Shown here: positions 60,630 to 64,000 of the stretch, in pieces
How the letters are laid out: every line of letters begins with the position of its first letter
How positions within the stretch are numbered: position 1 is the stretch's first letter
NCBI GenBank assembly: GCA_026005035.1
Contig: BPKH01000001.1
Coordinates: forward strand, 205,610 to 269,609
Source: Porticoccaceae bacterium
GTDB taxonomy: Bacteria; Pseudomonadota; Gammaproteobacteria; Pseudomonadales; Porticoccaceae
Reading direction: 5' to 3'
Length of the DNA: 64,000 nt
Notes under the pieces: generated by a model
Seen by the model: the letters and a program-made list of their open reading frames with translations, nothing else
Told to the model about the DNA's origin: nothing
Database searches by the model: none
Program-made: the position numbers and the translations under genes

Positions 60630-60660
60630 GGTCGGGTCCTCAGGGGGTGAAAAGGGGAGT

Positions 60661-61731
60661 TCATCCGAAACGGCGCACGATTTCTGCGGCTTGCGCAAAG
60701 CAGTCGGCGACGATGCCGGCGAAGAATTCTCCCGTTTTGGCGTCCAGTTTGCCGGCGTGGGCCTGGGCCACCTTGTATTCCATGATGCACCCGGCCTTGA
60801 AGCGGGCGAGCACCAGGTAGTAGTCGAATTGGGAGAGGTCGCGATTGGTGCCACCCGCGTAGTAGCGCATCAATTCTTGGCGCGTCGGCCAGTGGCTGAC
60901 GTCGTTGAGGGAAGAGCTGGGGGCATCCGGCATCCGCTCGTCCCGCAGGCCGCCGAGAAACCAGGCCAGGTCCAAAAGGGGGTCGCCGATGGTGGACAGC
61001 TCCCAGTCGATCAGCGCCTTCACCCGGCAGGGGATGCGGTGGTCGAAGATCATGTTGGGCGTGCCCACGTCTCCGTGCAGGATGCCCACCTGGTAGTCGC
61101 GGGGGACGTGGTGGCGCAACCAGCGCTCCACCAGCTCGTAACCGGGCAGCTCCCGCCCCGGGTAGCCGTACTTTTCCTTGTAGGAAGCCAACTGCTTGGC
61201 CCAGCGGTCCACCTGCCGCTCGAGGAAGTTCTCGGGGCGGCCGAAGTCGGCCAAGCCCACCGCCCGGTAGTCCACGTTGGCCAGGGCAACCAAGGCGTCC
61301 ACCACCGCGTAGGGCACCCGGTAGCCGCAGGGCGGTCCGTCGAAGGGCGGCGGGTAGGTGGTCACGCCGTCGACGATCTTGGCCGACCAGCCCTCCACCC
61401 GCGCCATCACGTAGAAGGGCGCGCCGATCACCGCCGGGTCGTCGCAGACCCCGTACACCTTGGGGTGGGGGACGTCGGTGCCCTCCAGGGCGGCGAGCAC
61501 CCGCGCCTCGCGCAGCACGGTGCGCTCGCTGCCGGGCGGGGGCACCACCGGGGGACGGCGCAAGACCATGGGCACGCCGCCCCGATCGAGGGCGATCACG
61601 GCGTTCGAGTAGCCGCCGGAGATCAGTTCCACGGCGAGGGGTCCGTCCCCCAGTTCCGGCACGTGGTCGTCGAGCCAAGCGGTGAGGCGGGGGATGTCCA
61701 CCAGCTCGGCGAGGTTGTGTTTAAGTCCCAT
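60661..61731 (-). CDS. APH-family kinase (LvaA/ACAD11-kinase-like) 2
   Basis: 356 residues. Nucleotide loop GGYSNAVIAL, catalytic loop HGDVGTPN and metal segment IDWELSTIGDPLLDLAWFLG. It is related to but divergent from the kinase at 47019-48065. The ATG overlaps the end of the MarR gene by 11 bp, so the MarR, kinase, ACAD and SDR genes appear to be one transcript starting near 62.2 kb. It likely phosphorylates a hydroxyacyl-CoA. Confidence 0.9.
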   Translation of the reverse strand: MGLKHNLAELVDIPRLTAWLDDHVPELGDGPLAVELISGGYSNAVIALDRGGVPMVLRRPPVVPPPGSERTVLREARVLAALEGTDVPHPKVYGVCDDPAVIGAPFYVMARVEGWSAKIVDGVTTYPPPFDGPPCGYRVPYAVVDALVALANVDYRAVGLADFGRPENFLERQVDRWAKQLASYKEKYGYPGRELPGYELVERWLRHHVPRDYQVGILHGDVGTPNMIFDHRIPCRVKALIDWELSTIGDPLLDLAWFLGGLRDERMPDAPSSSLNDVSHWPTRQELMRYYAGGTNRDLSQFDYYLVLARFKAGCIMEYKVAQAHAGKLDAKTGEFFAGIVADCFAQAAEIVRRFG

Positions 61732-62204
61732 CGGGTTCCATTCTCCCTTTCAGGTGGATCTCCAGGCGCCCGCGCAGGTCGCGCAGCCGCGCCACCAGTT
61801 GTTCGCATTCGCCGGCGAGGGAGCAGGTCCAGCAGCTCCCGGGCGCGGGCCAGGGCGGCGGCGTCCGCCGCCCGCTTGCGGGCGATGCCGGCGGGGGTGG
61901 GGCGATACAGGGGGGCCCGCTTGTGGTCCGGATTGGGGACGGCGTCGACGAGCCCCGCGGCCAGCAACGCATTGGCCGCGCGCTGGATCACCTGGCGGGG
62001 ATGGCCGAGACTGCGGCCGATCTGGGGCACGGTGGGGGGCCGGCGCGCCTCCACCACCGCGGTGAGCACCGCCAACTGCATGGGCGACAGGCCACTCTCC
62101 CGGGCCACCCCGGAGAACAGGCTGCGCAGCCGGCCGCCGAGGCGCAAGAGCTCGTCGGTCAGATCCATGACGGGGTGGCGGGGCGGCAGCTCGGGCGCAG
62201 TCAT
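61721..62204 (-). CDS. MarR-family regulator, frameshifted near C-terminus
   Basis: Winged-helix repressor of about 160 residues after repair. The N-terminal dimerisation helix VMDLTDELLRLGGRLRSLF is followed by SPMQLAVLTAVVEARRPPTV and the recognition region IGRSLGHPRQVIQRAANALL. At about 61818-61826 one surplus base shifts the sense to LAGECEQLVARLRDLRGRLE, ending KGRMEPDGT. It is divergent from an MFS gene across the palindrome at 62215-62238 and probably regulates both directions. Confidence 0.82.
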
Positions 62205-62214
62205 GGGACCATGG

Positions 62215-62238
62215 TGACATTTTGGAACTTTGATGTCA
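62215..62238. promoter_or_regulatory. Inverted repeat in the MarR-MFS divergent region
   Basis: TGACAT (62215-62220) and ATGTCA (62233-62238) flank a 12-base, partly symmetric centre (TTTGGAACTTTG). On the minus strand a TTGACA hexamer overlaps its right arm. Size and position fit a MarR operator giving autoregulation. Confidence 0.6.
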
Positions 62239-62296
62239 ATATCCAGCGGTACCCCGCCGCGGCGGGGCGAAGGGTCAATCGTCGAAGGGGGTGAGG

Positions 62297-63517
62297 ATGG
62301 CGCGCGTGTTCCCCGGTTGGTGGCAAGTGGGCGTGGCCCTGCTGCTCAATGCAGCCAGTTCCGCGAGCATCTTCACCGCCTACAGCGTCATCGCCGTGCC
62401 CCTGGAGGCGGAGTTCCAACCCGGGCGGGCGCTCCTCATGATGGGCATCACCGCCGCCAACCTGGCGGCCGGACTGCTCGCCCCCTTGGGCGGCGCGGCC
62501 ATCGACCGCTTTTCGGTGCGCCGACTGATGGGCGCCGGCTGCGCCATCCTGGGCGGCGGTTTTTGGCTCCTCTCCCTGACCAGTTCCATGGCCCAAGTGG
62601 TGGCGGTGTACGTGCTGCTGGCGGTGGGCGCCGTGTTTACCGGGCCCATGGCCTCCGCGGCGCTGCTCGCCCGCTGGTTCGAGCGCCACCGCGGACTGGC
62701 CATGAGCCTGGCGGCAGCCGGCGGCGCCCTGGGCGGGCTGCTCATTCCGCCCCTCCTCCAGGCGCTCATCGAATTGCTGGATTGGCGGGCCGCCCTGCGC
62801 GCCTACGGGCTCGGGCTGTTTTTGATCACCGCCCCCGCCACCTGGCTGTGGGTGCGCGACCACCCGCGCCTGCTCGGCCTTCACCCCGACGGGGCGGCGC
62901 CCTCGAGCCCCACCCTAACTGCGCCCAGCGCCGGCATCGGCTGGCGGGATCTCGCCACCGACGGCCGCTTCTGGCTGGTGGCGGGGGTGTTGGGGATCCT
63001 GTTGGGCGCTCCGGTGGGGCTTCTGAGCAACCTGGTGCCCTTCGCTCTGGAAAAGGGTCTCACCCCCGCCGAGGGCGCCCTGCTCTTGTCGGTGTTTTCC
63101 GCGGCCAATTTCGCCGGCAAACTGCTCGCCGGTCCGGCCGCCGACCGCATGGGGCAGCGCGCCCTCCTCGCGCTCCTCCTGGTGACCCTGGCGGCGAGCC
63201 TGAGCGCTCTGGTGCCGGTGGCCGCTCTTGCGCCCACCGCGGCGGTGATCGCCCTGGTGGGCATGGCCCAGGGGGCCGTGGTGCCCCTGTGGAGCCTCAT
63301 CCTCGCCGAGCTCTACGGCCCAGGGGCGATGGGCCGGGCGATGGGGCTGATGTCGTTGGCCATCATGCCTTTCACCCTGGCCGCCCCGCCCCTCTTCGGG
63401 CTCGGCCACGACCTGACCGGCAGCTACGCCCTCGCCCTCTCCTCGGGTGCCGCGCTGCTCCTCGCCGCCCTCCCCGTGGTGGCGGTGCTGCGCCCGGCGC
63501 CGGCGCCCACCGCCTGA
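62297..63517 (+). CDS. MFS transporter (monocarboxylate/OFA-type)
   Basis: 406 residues and about 12 transmembrane helices. It opens MARVFPGWWQVGVALLLNAA and has AIDRFSVRRLMGAGCAILGG as the loop 2-3 signature. The WWQV start and family pattern match OFA/MCT-type carboxylate transporters. The GGGGG run is 5 bp from the ATG at 62297; a GTG two codons upstream is an alternative. It is divergent from MarR, so the repressor may sense the acid being imported. Confidence 0.88.
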   Translation: MARVFPGWWQVGVALLLNAASSASIFTAYSVIAVPLEAEFQPGRALLMMGITAANLAAGLLAPLGGAAIDRFSVRRLMGAGCAILGGGFWLLSLTSSMAQVVAVYVLLAVGAVFTGPMASAALLARWFERHRGLAMSLAAAGGALGGLLIPPLLQALIELLDWRAALRAYGLGLFLITAPATWLWVRDHPRLLGLHPDGAAPSSPTLTAPSAGIGWRDLATDGRFWLVAGVLGILLGAPVGLLSNLVPFALEKGLTPAEGALLLSVFSAANFAGKLLAGPAADRMGQRALLALLLVTLAASLSALVPVAALAPTAAVIALVGMAQGAVVPLWSLILAELYGPGAMGRAMGLMSLAIMPFTLAAPPLFGLGHDLTGSYALALSSGAALLLAALPVVAVLRPAPAPTA

Positions 63518-63640
63518 GAGTTGTCCACGGCTGCAGCCCCTCTTGGCCGCCCCCGCAGCGAGGGAGGGCGCAGCCGCCCCCACCATTGCCCCAAGGCAGC
63601 GCGCGCCGTACCCTGAAAGGCCTTGCGAGCGGAGGCGACC

Positions 63641-64000
63641 ATGGCCCAAGCAGAGCGCTCCGAAGGTCCGGTTCTCGACACCAGCGACGTCGACCGCTGG
63701 ATCGGCAAGCGAGTGGTGTTCGCCGAGTTCTGGGACCCGTGCAGCGCCACCGACATCCGCCGCTGGGTTCAGGCCATGGACTACCCGAACCCCATCCACT
63801 GGGACGAGGAGTTCGCCCGCGCCTCCAAGTTCGGCGGCATCGTCGCTCCCCAGAGTTTCACCGTGGCCATGGATTACGGCCACGGCTGCCACCCCTCCTG
63901 TGTGGGCAAGATCCCCGGCTCCCACCTCATCTTCGCCGGCGAGGAGTGGTGGTTCTACGGCAGCCTCATCCGCCCCGGCGACAAGCTCACCCAGGAGCGC
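63641..64000 (+). CDS. MaoC/FAS1-like dehydratase, C-terminus outside window
   Basis: The first 120 residues are visible: MAQAERSEGPVLDTSDVDRW, then RRWVQAMDYPNPIHWDEEFA and FGGIVAPQSFTVAMDYGHG, ending SLIRPGDKLTQER at the window edge. The N-terminal FAS1-type hot-dog region is clear. GGAGGCGACC precedes the ATG. The 123 bases between it and the MFS gene contain no recognisable gene or hairpin of note. Confidence 0.85.
   Translation, partial: MAQAERSEGPVLDTSDVDRWIGKRVVFAEFWDPCSATDIRRWVQAMDYPNPIHWDEEFARASKFGGIVAPQSFTVAMDYGHGCHPSCVGKIPGSHLIFAGEEWWFYGSLIRPGDKLTQER

Noticed and set aside
1-64000. CRISPR arrays, tRNA/rRNA genes, insertion sequences, phage genes
   Set aside because: No regularly spaced direct repeats, no tRNA-like clover-leaf or rRNA segments and no transposase or integrase motifs were recognised.

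Overview
The window is GC-rich DNA from a Gram-negative bacterium. Four TonB-dependent outer-membrane receptors, Sec signal peptides, and REP/BIME-type repeats carrying a GTAGCCCGGATG core point to a gammaproteobacterium specialised in hydrophobic organic compounds. Immundisolibacter- or Nevskiales-like lineages would fit, but that is inference. No rRNA, tRNA, CRISPR array or insertion sequence was seen. Almost every gene belongs to uptake, oxygenation, alcohol oxidation, CoA activation or beta-oxidation. No ferredoxin, ferredoxin reductase, E2 or E3 component is present for the Rieske oxygenase, P450 or 2-oxoacid dehydrogenase E1.

Layout. (1) 1-9.3 kb, minus strand: a partial P-type ATPase, a fadI/fadJ-like beta-oxidation pair, a BIME, a DUF1330 protein, a luciferase-like oxidoreductase and TonB receptor 1. 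(2) 9.3-13 kb: SDR, SnoaL-like protein, carboxymuconolactone-decarboxylase-like protein and a Baeyer-Villiger monooxygenase. (3) 13.1-24.4 kb, a minus-strand operon-like block with chains of 1-4 bp overlaps: SnoaL, acyl-CoA ligase, two MaoC proteins, SCP2-thiolase-like protein, DUF35 protein, Rieske oxygenase, TonB receptor 2, GST-like protein and a PVA-dehydrogenase-like quinohemoprotein. (4) A divergent quinohemoprotein alcohol dehydrogenase at 24.5-26.6 kb. (5) 26.6-44.8 kb, a second tight minus-strand block: ACAD, hydrolase, luciferase-like oxidoreductase, PVADH-like protein, E1 alpha/beta, TonB receptor 4, P450, ACAD, ligase, PPOX protein, TonB receptor 3 and MFS. (6) 44.9-53.6 kb: TetR/SnoaL divergent from SDR-kinase-ligase, a second TetR, ACAD, an AMACR-like protein and a third TetR. 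(7) 53.7-64 kb: amidohydrolase, TauD-like dioxygenase, zinc dehydrogenase, DUF1214 protein, an SDR-ACAD-kinase operon, MarR, MFS and a partial MaoC protein.

The main discovery is regulatory. A 19-bp palindrome, CTTGCTTN7ARCAAG (last six bases ARCAAG), occurs five times, always between genes. It lies ahead of TonB receptor 1, the BVMO, the divergent ligase-to-PVADH operon and quinoprotein gene, the ACAD/hydrolase block, and between a TetR gene and the SDR-kinase-ligase operon. Two copies bracket that TetR gene, so it is the natural candidate regulator. A second 17-bp palindrome (ACTAGACACCGTCTAGT type) occurs twice. Together they suggest one co-regulated catabolic island for a hydrophobic, probably alicyclic or isoprenoid-like substrate.

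A plausible flow, by inference: TonB uptake; hydroxylation by P450 or Rieske oxygenase; alcohol oxidation by periplasmic quinoproteins; Baeyer-Villiger cleavage and hydrolysis; CoA ligation; racemisation and dehydrogenation of branched acyl-CoAs; MaoC hydration with retro-aldol cleavage; 4-hydroxyacyl-CoA handling by APH-type kinase plus ACAD (as in levulinate catabolism); and finally FadIJ-like beta-oxidation.

Sequence quality caveat: nine reading-frame breaks in eight genes, plus one in-frame TGA, interrupt otherwise intact genes. Four of the breaks fall within about 2.2 kb (4.15-6.36 kb). They look more like indel errors than decay, but the sequence alone cannot settle this.
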